Shown here: positions 7,075-14,385 of the stretch, in pieces | Layout of the letters: the number at the start of each line of letters is the position of its first letter | Position numbering within the stretch: position 1 is the first letter of the stretch | Assembly (NCBI GenBank): GCA_903954185.1 | Contig: CAJBMM010000002.1 | Location: forward strand, 1 to 36,399 | Source of the DNA: an uncultured Candidatus Berkelbacteria bacterium | GTDB taxonomy: Bacteria > Patescibacteriota > UBA1384 > CAJBMM01 | Direction: 5' to 3' | Length of the DNA stretch: 36,399 nucleotides | The notes under the pieces: generated by a model | The model's input: only the letters and a program-made list of their open reading frames with translations | What the model was told of the DNA's origin: nothing | Database searches by the model: none | Translations under genes and position numbers: made by a program

Positions 7075-7932
7075 ATGAAGAACACAAAAACCCTCATATT
7101 TTACATCTTGACTCTAATTACGTTGGTTGTAATTATATTCGCGTCTGCTTTTATTGTTTTATCTAAAACCTTGTTCAAAACAAGTAATGCCAGCCAAACA
7201 AACACCACCAATAGCTCAGAAAAAGCAGTTCAAATGCCAATAACAACTCTTGCAGATGCACATTCAAACTTGGCGAGTAATAATGATGTACCAATTCTAA
7301 TGTATCACTACATAAGGAATGTAAACCCAACTACCGATAAGCTAGGCTACAATTTATCGGTTACACCCACAAATTTCGAAAATCAACTTTCTTGGATTTC
7401 AGAACAAGGTTACAAAACGATTACTCTTAATAGTTACTGCAGCAATCCTAAATTAGCCCCAGATAAATCTATTATTTTATCATTTGACGATGGCTATCGT
7501 GATGCTTTTAACAATGCCCTTCCAATTTTAACTAAATACAACTTTATTGGAACATTCTTTATTATAAAGTCTAAAATTGACAGGCTAAATTATTTGACCA
7601 GCAATCAAATTAGCCAAATGACGGCAGCTGGTATGGAATTTGGATCTCACACAGTAACTCATCCAAACCTAGCACTAGCCAAAATAGATAAAATTAAATC
7701 AGAATTAACCGAAAGTAAACAAAATTCTCCTGTTTTTGCTTACCCATCTGGAAAATATAACCAAATTGCGCTACAATTAACTAAAGAAGCAGGCTACATA
7801 TGTGCCGTTACTACTAATAACGGAGTTGCAAAAAGCAACTCATCGTTATTTGAGTTACCTCGCATTAGAGTCAGTGGCAATACAACATTAGAAACATTTA
7901 AGAAATCAATTCTGACTGGCAAAGGACTTTAA
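7075..7932 (+). CDS. Membrane-anchored polysaccharide deacetylase (NodB domain, CE4)
   Basis: 285 residues. An N-terminal membrane anchor (about 7-29) is followed by a linker rich in N, S and T, then a carbohydrate esterase 4 domain facing outside. Motifs: LMYHYI at the domain start; S-F-D-D-G-Y (about 135-140), the catalytic-base/metal motif; S-H-T-V-T-H-P (about 191-197), the two metal-binding histidines; and Y-P-S-G (223-226), corresponding to the R/YPxG motif. This family removes acetyl groups from N-acetylglucosamine polymers such as peptidoglycan or surface polysaccharide. It is the first gene of a six-gene operon; the next gene starts immediately after its stop. The substrate cannot be told from sequence. 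Confidence 0.9.
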   Translation: MKNTKTLIFYILTLITLVVIIFASAFIVLSKTLFKTSNASQTNTTNSSEKAVQMPITTLADAHSNLASNNDVPILMYHYIRNVNPTTDKLGYNLSVTPTNFENQLSWISEQGYKTITLNSYCSNPKLAPDKSIILSFDDGYRDAFNNALPILTKYNFIGTFFIIKSKIDRLNYLTSNQISQMTAAGMEFGSHTVTHPNLALAKIDKIKSELTESKQNSPVFAYPSGKYNQIALQLTKEAGYICAVTTNNGVAKSNSSLFELPRIRVSGNTTLETFKKSILTGKGL

Positions 7933-9099
7933 TTGAAAATATTAATTTCTACCGAGAGTTACTACCCCACAGTCTCTGGCGTGGCGGTTTTTAGTCGATA
8001 TTTAGCACTCGGATTATTAAAACGTGGTCACGAAATTCACGTTGTTTGCCCAGCTACTAAATTTGCCGACTACACCGAAAACGATGACGGCATTGTAGTA
8101 CACCGAGTAAAGGCTATCAAAAATCCGTTTAGACCAAAACTTAAGGTTAGTTTTTTACCCAAAGCTGCTATAGCTAAATTATTCATTGAATTAAAACCCG
8201 ATATTGTGCACTTACAAGACCCAACAGGAATTAGTAGTCAAGTATTAAAACAATGTAAAAAACACCATATTCCAGCTATTGCTACAAATCATTTTTCATT
8301 TGATTACGTTTTATCATATTTACCACTGTTAAAACCATTTCACCCATTATTATCAAAGATATTAGAACAATATTTAGTCAAATTTTATAATCAATGCAGT
8401 TATTTAACATTTCCATCCGAAACTATCCGTGAAGAATTTAAATCACAAAAACTAAGAACCAAGTCTGAAGCAGTTTCGAACGGGGTTAATTTAGATCAAT
8501 TTTTCCCGAGCTTTAATTTTGACGATATAAGGTTAAAATACCACTTACCCAATAACCCAATAGTGTTACATGTTGGTCGCCTAGACCAAGACAAATCTGC
8601 GAGTGTAATTTTAGAAGCATTCTTTAAAATCAAACCCAGCCTGAGTGCTCATTTGGTAGTAGTAGGCGATGGTAACGATTTAAAAAAACTAAAAGCATTA
8701 GCTGCAGAAAATCACGCCGAAACTCATGTCACTTTTACTGGCTTTGTTGGTCATGACGAGCTTCCTAAGATTTACCAGCTTTCTAGCGTGTTTATAACCG
8801 CTTCTACTATTGAAACACAAGGAATCGTGGCGCTAGAGGCCATGGCTTCTGGGCTACCAATCATCGCACCCAATGCTGGGGCATTACCCGAACTAGTTAA
8901 AGAAGGCGTCAACGGTTACTTATTTAAAGCCGATAACGCCCAAGAGCTAGCCCATAAAATTGACATGGTTTTAATTGATGCTGATAACGCCAAAAAAATG
9001 GGCGAGAATAGTCTGGAAATTGTAGAGAAACATCAAGTTGATAATTCTTATGATACTTTTGAGAATATTTACAATTTAGTCACACAAAAGAAAAAATGA
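7933..9099 (+). CDS. GT4-family glycosyltransferase
   Basis: 388 residues from a TTG directly abutting the TAA of the previous gene, so translation is probably coupled. The N-terminal Rossmann half has the usual start (KILISTESYYPTVSGVAVF, with the glycine loop) and DIVHLQDPTG. The C-terminal half has ILHVGRLDQDK-like sequence (here VLHVGRLDQDKS), HVTFTGFVGHDELPKIY, and the E-x7-E signature around IETQGIVALEAMASGLPIIA. This is a retaining GT-B enzyme of the kind that adds mannose or glucose to lipid acceptors (PimB- or diacylglycerol glucosyltransferase-like). No membrane segment is seen, so it is cytosolic or peripheral. Donor and acceptor are unknown; the neighbours suggest glycolipid or surface glycan synthesis. 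Confidence 0.92.
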   Translation: MKILISTESYYPTVSGVAVFSRYLALGLLKRGHEIHVVCPATKFADYTENDDGIVVHRVKAIKNPFRPKLKVSFLPKAAIAKLFIELKPDIVHLQDPTGISSQVLKQCKKHHIPAIATNHFSFDYVLSYLPLLKPFHPLLSKILEQYLVKFYNQCSYLTFPSETIREEFKSQKLRTKSEAVSNGVNLDQFFPSFNFDDIRLKYHLPNNPIVLHVGRLDQDKSASVILEAFFKIKPSLSAHLVVVGDGNDLKKLKALAAENHAETHVTFTGFVGHDELPKIYQLSSVFITASTIETQGIVALEAMASGLPIIAPNAGALPELVKEGVNGYLFKADNAQELAHKIDMVLIDADNAKKMGENSLEIVEKHQVDNSYDTFENIYNLVTQKKK

Positions 9100-9908
9100 T
9101 CAAACTAGTTAAAAACTACCTAAATATTACTAAACATCATAAATTTATTTACGCCTTCATCTTGGTTGTTTTGTGGGGGGCGGGGTATATTGCTTATTTT
9201 CGATACTTTGGAGCGCTGCCACAAGCAACCATTGCTTTATTTCAAGAAATTGAGGCGCCCAAAGCAAGCGACCGGATTGTTGTTTTTTCTCCGCATGAAG
9301 ATGATGAATCTTTAGCATTGGGCGGATATATTGCCCAAGCCGAATCGAATGGAGCTCAAGTTTTTATAGTTTTTGCAACCGACGGAAACCATCGCAATAA
9401 AAAAGAAACGCGCCTTAAAGAATCTCAAAGTGCAACTGAAATATTAGGGGTTCCTTATGAAAATTTACAATATTACGATTACCCAGATACGGAATTATCA
9501 GCGCACAAATTAGAACTCACTACCTCAATTAATAACACATTAAATAATGTTAAGCCAAATATTGTTTTTGTCTCAGACAAAATGGATATACATTCAGATC
9601 ATAAAGAGTTAGGATTAGCCATAGCTGATTCGGTTAAAACAATGCCAAACATCAATTTATACACGTATATTATTCATTACAAAGCATATCCACGACCGCA
9701 GGCTTTTCGTCCCAACGATTTTTTGCTGCCGCCTGTAAAATTACTTAATCCAAGCACTACGTGGTACAAATTTTCTTTAAATAGCCATGATTTTGATAAA
9801 AAGAATGAAGCAGTGTTAAAATATAAGAGTCAGCTTAAAACTCCGTTTTTACATAGTTTAATGGTTTCATTTATTAGACAAAATGAAATTTTCGCGAAAG
9901 GTAATTAG
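9096..9908 (+). CDS. PIG-L family (LmbE-like) deacetylase with N-terminal membrane anchor
   Basis: 270 residues; the ATG overlaps the TGA of the glycosyltransferase gene (ATGA). One membrane segment lies at about 17-36. The catalytic domain has S-P-H-E-D-D-E (about 65-71), the P-H-x-D-D zinc/catalytic motif of GlcNAc-PI and mycothiol-type deacetylases, and H-S-D-H (about 166-169) carrying the later zinc histidine. The family hydrolyses N-acetyl groups from GlcNAc conjugates. Its place between a glycosyltransferase and DedA suggests it edits a GlcNAc-bearing glycolipid or glycan at the membrane. Whether the domain faces the cytosol cannot be judged here. Confidence 0.88.
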   Translation: MIKLVKNYLNITKHHKFIYAFILVVLWGAGYIAYFRYFGALPQATIALFQEIEAPKASDRIVVFSPHEDDESLALGGYIAQAESNGAQVFIVFATDGNHRNKKETRLKESQSATEILGVPYENLQYYDYPDTELSAHKLELTTSINNTLNNVKPNIVFVSDKMDIHSDHKELGLAIADSVKTMPNINLYTYIIHYKAYPRPQAFRPNDFLLPPVKLLNPSTTWYKFSLNSHDFDKKNEAVLKYKSQLKTPFLHSLMVSFIRQNEIFAKGN

Positions 9909-10513
9909 TGGACTGGTTCGCTCATGTTCTAAATTTTGTACAAGAGCTTGGCATAATTGGCATACTATTAGTGATGATTGTCGAAAATTTAGGTATACCT
10001 TTTCCTACCGAGGTGGGGTTTATTGTAGCACAAGGATTAATTTTAAAAGGTACTATCGATTATTTTGATGCAGTGCTAATAATAACAGCAGGGCATATTA
10101 TTGGGTCAGTTATAGCTTATTATATTGGTTTCGCAGGGGGGCATGGCTTAAATAAACGTTTTAGACATAACGAAAAGTGGCAAATTACTAAAGAGCGAGT
10201 AACACTTTGGTACACGCGGTGGGGAAATATCACCATATTTGCAACACGAAATTTTGGCTATGTTCGCCCATGGTCTTCGTTAGTTGCCGGATTTGCCAAA
10301 ATGCCTTTTGGCCCGTTTTTGCTTTGGACAGCCATCGGTTCTTTTGTTTTTAGCTTTGTTTCGCTTACTATTACCAAGTATTTAGTAGTAATATGGCAAA
10401 ATTATCCTAGTTTGCATATTTTAATATCAATTATTATGGGGCTTCTGTTTTTTGGGTTAGTTGGGGCAGAATTAGGAAAAAAGGTTTATGAAAAATTTCA
10501 CCGTCAAAAGTAG
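9908..10513 (+). CDS. DedA family membrane protein
   Basis: 201 residues from a GTG that overlaps the previous TAG by one base. Several hydrophobic segments are visible: about 10-30, 45-75, 115-160 and 170-190. Conserved DedA features are the re-entrant-like N-terminal segment ENLGIPFPTEVGFIVAQG and the later R-N-F-G-Y-V-R-P followed by AGFAKMPFGPFLLWTAIGS. DedA proteins are linked to lipid-carrier or phospholipid flipping (undecaprenyl phosphate or phosphatidylethanolamine) and to proton-driven homeostasis. In this operon a role in recycling the lipid carrier of the surface glycan is a reasonable inference. Confidence 0.88.
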   Translation: MDWFAHVLNFVQELGIIGILLVMIVENLGIPFPTEVGFIVAQGLILKGTIDYFDAVLIITAGHIIGSVIAYYIGFAGGHGLNKRFRHNEKWQITKERVTLWYTRWGNITIFATRNFGYVRPWSSLVAGFAKMPFGPFLLWTAIGSFVFSFVSLTITKYLVVIWQNYPSLHILISIIMGLLFFGLVGAELGKKVYEKFHRQK

Positions 10514-11453
10514 TGAAGTAGGCGAGCGCTTAGACAAAATTATATCTGCAAGGTATAAAGAGTTTTCGCGTGTTGCATGGCAAGATCAAATTAAGGCAGG
10601 TAAGGTATTAGTCAACGACGAATCTGCAGATCCGCGTCATATTATTCATCATAATGATCATATAAAATATGAATTTCCAATTTCAGCCTACAACCTACAA
10701 CCTACAACCTACAACCTTCTCATTCTCGATATAATATTCGAGAATGATAGTGTTTTAGTCATCAACAAACCCGCTGGCATCATTACCCATCCCGCTCATG
10801 CTAACACCACAGACTCCGTGGTACATCGCATTTTGGCTTACGACAAAAGTATTGCCAACGCAGTATATGACGCTGATAAAGAAATTAGCCGTATGCGCCC
10901 CGGGATCGTTCATCGTTTAGATAAAAACACATCTGGAGTAATGATTGTGGCCAAAACCAAAGATGCCATGACTCATTTGGCAAAACAAATTCAAGATAAG
11001 CGTGCGCAAAAAACGTATATCGCCATATTATTTGGACATTTAGAGCAAGATGATTTAACCGTGCATAACTGGCTTAACCGCGATATTAACGATCGCCGTA
11101 AAGTGGCAATAACTACGCCAGATAGTGGTAGAGAAGCCGAAACATTTTTTCATATTGTTTCGCTATTAACCAACCACAAAGGTGATAAAATTACACTTGT
11201 TGAGGCAAAGCCAATTACTGGCCGCACACACCAAATTCGCGTTCATGCCGCACATCTTGGTCACCCAGTATTAGGCGATTCAATGTATTATACTCACGAA
11301 TCAAAATTACTTTCCGAAAGGCTTGGCATAAAAAGACAATTATTGCATGCTAAAACGCTCTCAATTCGCTTGCCCAAAGAAGCAAATAGAACCACCTTTG
11401 ATGCTAATATTCCAAACGATATATTAAATATATTAAAAGATTTTAAAGGCTAA
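10488..11453 (+). CDS. rluD-like: RluA-family 23S rRNA pseudouridine synthase with S4 domain
   Basis: 321 residues. The ATG lies inside the end of the DedA gene (26-base overlap). Residues 1-60 form an S4 RNA-binding domain (GERLDKIIS ... AGKVLVN). The catalytic domain starts near 83 with ILDIIFENDSVLVINKPAG and contains H-R-L-D-K-N-T-S-G (about 142-150), where D is the catalytic aspartate, then QIQDKRAQKTYIA and GRTHQIRVHAAHLGHPVLGD. It converts uridines of large-subunit rRNA to pseudouridine. Odd feature: the linker between S4 and catalytic domains (residues about 66-78) is encoded by four perfect copies of CCTACAA (10687-10714). Exact target uridines unknown. Confidence 0.93.
   Translation: MKNFTVKSSEVGERLDKIISARYKEFSRVAWQDQIKAGKVLVNDESADPRHIIHHNDHIKYEFPISAYNLQPTTYNLLILDIIFENDSVLVINKPAGIITHPAHANTTDSVVHRILAYDKSIANAVYDADKEISRMRPGIVHRLDKNTSGVMIVAKTKDAMTHLAKQIQDKRAQKTYIAILFGHLEQDDLTVHNWLNRDINDRRKVAITTPDSGREAETFFHIVSLLTNHKGDKITLVEAKPITGRTHQIRVHAAHLGHPVLGDSMYYTHESKLLSERLGIKRQLLHAKTLSIRLPKEANRTTFDANIPNDILNILKDFKG
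10687..10714. repeat. Four perfect CCTACAA heptamers inside the RluA-like gene
   Basis: CCTACAA occurs four times in a row, preceded by TCAG and followed by the 7-base units CCTTCTC and ATTCTCG. The tract encodes the residues A-Y-N-L-Q-P-T-T-Y-N-L in the interdomain linker, a place that can tolerate extra residues. Confidence 0.9.
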
Positions 11454-11455
11454 AT

Positions 11456-12016
11456 ATGAACCATATTTTTATTTTGTCTGGCCCCGGTGGATGCGGCAAA
11501 GATTCCATCATCAAAGCGCTAGTAACTGATACATCTTTAAATTTGGTGCGCGGCGTAAGCGCCACATCACGCCCTAAAAGGGTAGGGGAAGAAGAGGGCG
11601 TAAACCGATACTTTTTAACCAAAGATGAGTTTAAAAAGGCAATTGATGATAAAAACATTTTAGAATATGAAATTATGGAATCTAACGGTGAATATTACGG
11701 CACGCCCAAAAAAGAAACGGCAGAGCTTTTAACAAAACATAACATTATTTTTGACAAAATGGCGTATGGCGCCACAGTGTTAAAAGAGCACTTTAAGGAA
11801 AATGCAACTACAATTTTTATCGATGCAACAGATGCGGAGCTAAAACGCAGGCTATCTGATTCCAGCAGAGCGGGGGAGAGTGAAATAATAGAAAAACGGC
11901 TTGCCCAAGGGCAAAAAGAGCGAGAATATAAACCTCATTTTGAGTATTGCCTACAAAATCATGATGGCGAACTAAAAAAAGTTGTTAGCCAAATTAAACA
12001 AATTATACTAAAATAG
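11456..12016 (+). CDS. gmk: Guanylate kinase
   Basis: 186 residues, two bases after the stop of the RluA gene. It phosphorylates GMP to GDP with ATP. Motifs: P-loop G-P-G-G-C-G-K-D-S (9-17), the GMP-binding start S-A-T-S-R-P-K-R-V-G-E-E-E-G-V-N-R-Y-F (about 35-53) and the E-Y-E-I-M-E-S-N-G-E-Y-Y-G-T segment (about 71-84). Later, IFIDATDAELKRRL and the lid-like arginine cluster near R-A-G-E-S-E-I-I-E-K-R-L are as expected. The length is near the usual 200. The P-loop has D where K/T-S-T is usual, but the fold reads as intact. It is the last gene of the operon; no clear terminator follows. Confidence 0.85.
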   Translation: MNHIFILSGPGGCGKDSIIKALVTDTSLNLVRGVSATSRPKRVGEEEGVNRYFLTKDEFKKAIDDKNILEYEIMESNGEYYGTPKKETAELLTKHNIIFDKMAYGATVLKEHFKENATTIFIDATDAELKRRLSDSSRAGESEIIEKRLAQGQKEREYKPHFEYCLQNHDGELKKVVSQIKQIILK

Positions 12017-12273
12017 CAACTCGTAACCTCACCCATCCCTATCCTACAAGGATAGAGTTCACTGTTCACTGTATTCCGCGTCATCATCCGCACTATCTTA
12101 CGCTCAGAGCTACGGACGGCGCGGCATGCTAACGCTGGTTCACATTGCAGGAATGCTTAACGACCAAACTAAGGGCGGACACGTGGGTACCGCCTCTACA
12201 ATCTAATTTATTCAATAACTTTTGACTTTTGCATTTTGATTTTTGAATTATCTTTCATACTTTTTCATACTTG

Positions 12274-12282
12274 TGCTATACT
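12274..12282 (+). promoter_or_regulatory. Extended -10 promoter for the RHH gene
   Basis: TGC-TATACT is an extended -10 element placed immediately after the period-7 tract 12218-12273. The only -35 candidate (TTTCAT, 18 bases upstream) is poor, which the TG extension can offset. Transcription would begin near 12289. Confidence 0.55.
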
Positions 12283-12315
12283 TACAATTACAAGAATCTA
12301 AATAATTGTTTTTGG

Positions 12316-12340
12316 ATCCTCGAATAGGCTCGTCGAGGAT
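12316..12340 (+). promoter_or_regulatory. 8-bp hairpin or operator in the leader of the RHH gene
   Basis: ATCCTCGA (12316-12323) and TCGAGGAT (12333-12340) are exact reverse complements around a nine-base spacer. It lies in the predicted 5' leader, 48 bases before the ATG. It could be an operator for the ribbon-helix-helix protein (autoregulation) or an RNA hairpin. Confidence 0.45.
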
Positions 12341-12387
12341 AACAAGGAAAGTTTATACAAGTTCACCAGACGTTTCAAAGAGGGAAT

Positions 12388-12996
12388 ATGGCACAAGAAC
12401 GTATAACAATTACCATCGATAAAGATTTATTAAAAAAGGTAGATCATACTATTAATAAATCGACAATTCGTAATCGCTCACATGCAATAGAGGAGTTATT
12501 AACTGAAGCTCTAGGCAATATTGGCATTAGCTCTGCGGTGGTATTTTTAGGTGGCGAAAATTTAGAAAAAAGTTATAAGTTTAAGATACCTGTCATAATT
12601 CAACTGATTGAAATAGGTATTGATGAAATTCATTTAGTATTTGGCGAATATGGCGCAGATTTTATTAAATATTTTAATTTTGAAAATATTGATATTTATT
12701 ATCATCAAACCGAATTTGGAAGTGGTGGAGGGCTAGCTGAAATTATTGATGATTTACCAAATGATTTTTATATTGTAGATATAGAAAAAAATATACCTGC
12801 AAATTGGGATAAAATTATCAAATATTATCAACAATATTGTCCGACACTATGCGGTGAATTTGATAGCAACGGCTTTGGATGTTTTGTGGCTAATAACAAA
12901 ATTGCTAAATATTTAACCCCAGATTTTGCCTTATTTAATTCCGATGTTGTAAGCAAGGTTAACGAGGCAGATGAGCTGATTGCAATTAGGCAATAG
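12388..12996 (+). CDS. Ribbon-helix-helix DNA-binding domain fused to a degenerate sugar-nucleotidyltransferase-like domain
   Basis: 202 residues from an ATG with AGAGGG just upstream. Residues 4-43 match an Arc/CopG ribbon-helix-helix domain: a strand (RITITID), a helix (KDLLKKVDHTI) and a second helix (NRSHAIEELLTEAL). Residues 51-190 follow the Rossmann-like order of NTP-sugar nucleotidyltransferases: VVFLGGENLEK, then a K-I-P-V helix, G-I-D-E-I-H-L-V-F-G-E-Y-G, and F-G-S-G-G-G-L-A-E-I (about 110-119), matching the LGTAGAL-type loop. The G-T-R-L-x-P-L-T catalytic loop is missing and the NGD strand reads IVDIEKN, so catalysis is unlikely. I infer a regulator whose effector-binding part came from a sugar-nucleotide enzyme. 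It stands alone between the glycan operon and secD. Confidence 0.75.
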   Translation: MAQERITITIDKDLLKKVDHTINKSTIRNRSHAIEELLTEALGNIGISSAVVFLGGENLEKSYKFKIPVIIQLIEIGIDEIHLVFGEYGADFIKYFNFENIDIYYHQTEFGSGGGLAEIIDDLPNDFYIVDIEKNIPANWDKIIKYYQQYCPTLCGEFDSNGFGCFVANNKIAKYLTPDFALFNSDVVSKVNEADELIAIRQ

Positions 12997-13012
12997 GCGG
13001 GTGAGTGAGTCT

Positions 13013-13030
13013 GGCGATTCGTGGATCGCC
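13013..13030. repeat. GGCGAT...ATCGCC palindrome
   Basis: GGCGAT and ATCGCC enclose TCGTGG and are followed by CCTACGA. The layout (inverted GC-rich arms then CCYCTAC) matches 12174-12194, so the two are likely copies of one short dispersed palindrome whose arms differ. Confidence 0.5.
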
Positions 13031-13049
13031 CCTACGAATGATTATATCT

Positions 13050-13078
13050 TTGACTTTTGAATTTTCTTTAGGTACAAT
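13050..13078 (+). promoter_or_regulatory. Promoter of secD-secF
   Basis: TTGACT (13050-13055), a 17-base spacer, TACAAT (13073-13078), then 13 bases to the ATG at 13092. The leader would be only about six bases and lacks a ribosome site. The spacer lies in a short period-7-like stretch (TTTGACT, TTTGAAT, TTTCTTT). Confidence 0.7.
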
Positions 13079-13091
13079 TCAAACATAAATT

Positions 13092-14375
13092 ATGAATAAA
13101 AGAAATCTATACATTCGATTAGCTCTTATCGCCATTGTCGTAGCACTCGCTACGATTGTTGCGGTACCAAACGGTCCAGACATTAAAATTGGTTCTTTAA
13201 ACAAACCGCTATTCATCCATCAAGGCTTAGATTTACGTGGCGGGGTGGCTCTTACTTACCAAGCAGATATGTCTGCGCTATCTTCTGATCGTTACAACGA
13301 GGCATTAGTAACGCTTAAATCGCGTATTGAAAATAAGATAAACGCCTTTGGCGTATCGGAACCAGTAATTCAAACTGGCAAAATTGGTAACGATACTATT
13401 GTTAAAGTAGAACTTCCTGGTGTTACAAATGTGCAAGAGGCGATAAAAACATTAGGCGAATTTCCAGATTTAAAGTTTTACGATCAAACCGGAAATTTAG
13501 TAGTAACCGGAGCAGATGTTGAGAAGGCAAGCGTGCAATTTGGAAGTTCTAGCACAGGCAGCAGCTCTAATTCAATTTTAGGTGAGCCAGAAGTGCTCAT
13601 TAAATTTAAAGCTGATGGTAAACAAAAGTTTGCAGACGCAACAACTAAAGCTGCGGCCGCCAATCCTAAAGAAACAATAAGAATAGATTTAGACGGGCTC
13701 ACAATTTCAAACCCCGTAGTTAACGAAGCTATAACAGACGGTTCGGCTGTTATTAGTGGAAGTTTTTCAGTCGAAGCTGCTAAAAAACTTTCCACCCAAT
13801 TGAATGAAGGCGCATTACCTGTGCCAATAAAAATTATCGGTCAGCAAACCATTGGTGCCACATTAGGGTCTGAATCTTTAAAGAAAAGCTTAATTGCAGG
13901 CATAATAGGTATTATGCTAATTATGTTATTTATGCTTATTTACTATCGTTTCCCTGGGCTAATTGCCATTTTGGCGCTGGTTATTTACACCATCATCAAT
14001 ATCGCCATTTACAAATTATTGCCCGTAACCGTCACTCTAGCAGGCATGGCGGGCTTTATATTATCAATAGGCATGGCTGTTGATGCAAATATCTTGATAT
14101 TTGAGCGCATGAAAGAAGAGATTCGCTCTGGTAAAGCCTTGGTTTTGGCCATTGACGACGGTTTTAAGCGCGCATGGTCTAGCATTCGAGATAGCAACTC
14201 TTCTACCTTAATAACTGCTGTTATTTTATATTTTGGCACGGCCGGTTTAATTAAAGGCTTTGCACTAACTTTAGCCATTGGTGTAATAGTTAGCTTGTTT
14301 ACCGCCATTACTATTACCCAAATTATTCTTAAACTACTGGTTACTACAAAAATGAAAAAGTTTATACACACTTAA
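13092..14375 (+). CDS. secD: SecD, protein translocase subunit
   Basis: 427 residues. With SecF it forms the RND-type accessory of SecYEG that uses the proton gradient to pull exported proteins out. One membrane segment at 7-27, then a periplasmic-side P1 region with G-L-D-L-R-G-G-V (about 47-54) and the KSRIENKINAFGVSEPVIQ block, then five membrane segments from about 260 to the end. The later core has TLAGMAGFILSIGMAVDANILIFERMKEE (the RND D-A-N-I-L-x-x-E-R motif, here with D335-region residues). At 427 residues it is short compared with the 615 of Escherichia coli and like the small SecD of other compact genomes. secF follows after 10 bases. A very short leader suggests near-leaderless translation. 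Confidence 0.95.
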   Translation: MNKRNLYIRLALIAIVVALATIVAVPNGPDIKIGSLNKPLFIHQGLDLRGGVALTYQADMSALSSDRYNEALVTLKSRIENKINAFGVSEPVIQTGKIGNDTIVKVELPGVTNVQEAIKTLGEFPDLKFYDQTGNLVVTGADVEKASVQFGSSSTGSSSNSILGEPEVLIKFKADGKQKFADATTKAAAANPKETIRIDLDGLTISNPVVNEAITDGSAVISGSFSVEAAKKLSTQLNEGALPVPIKIIGQQTIGATLGSESLKKSLIAGIIGIMLIMLFMLIYYRFPGLIAILALVIYTIINIAIYKLLPVTVTLAGMAGFILSIGMAVDANILIFERMKEEIRSGKALVLAIDDGFKRAWSSIRDSNSSTLITAVILYFGTAGLIKGFALTLAIGVIVSLFTAITITQIILKLLVTTKMKKFIHT

Positions 14376-14385
14376 AAGAGAGCTT

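Larger units (their letters stand above)
12017..12387. other. 371-base intergenic region, repeats and a long leader
   Basis: No gene seen. Contents: the palindrome CTATCCT-ACA-AGGATAG (12039-12055); CGCTCAGAGCTACGGA (12101-12116), whose exact reverse complement occurs at 19842-19857; a GGCGG...CCGCC palindrome followed by TCTACA (12174-12194), resembling the one at 13013-13030; a period-7 tract at 12218-12273 (ACTTTTG, ACTTTTG, CATTTTG, ATTTTTG); then a promoter and a roughly 100-base leader with a hairpin. Confidence 0.7.
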
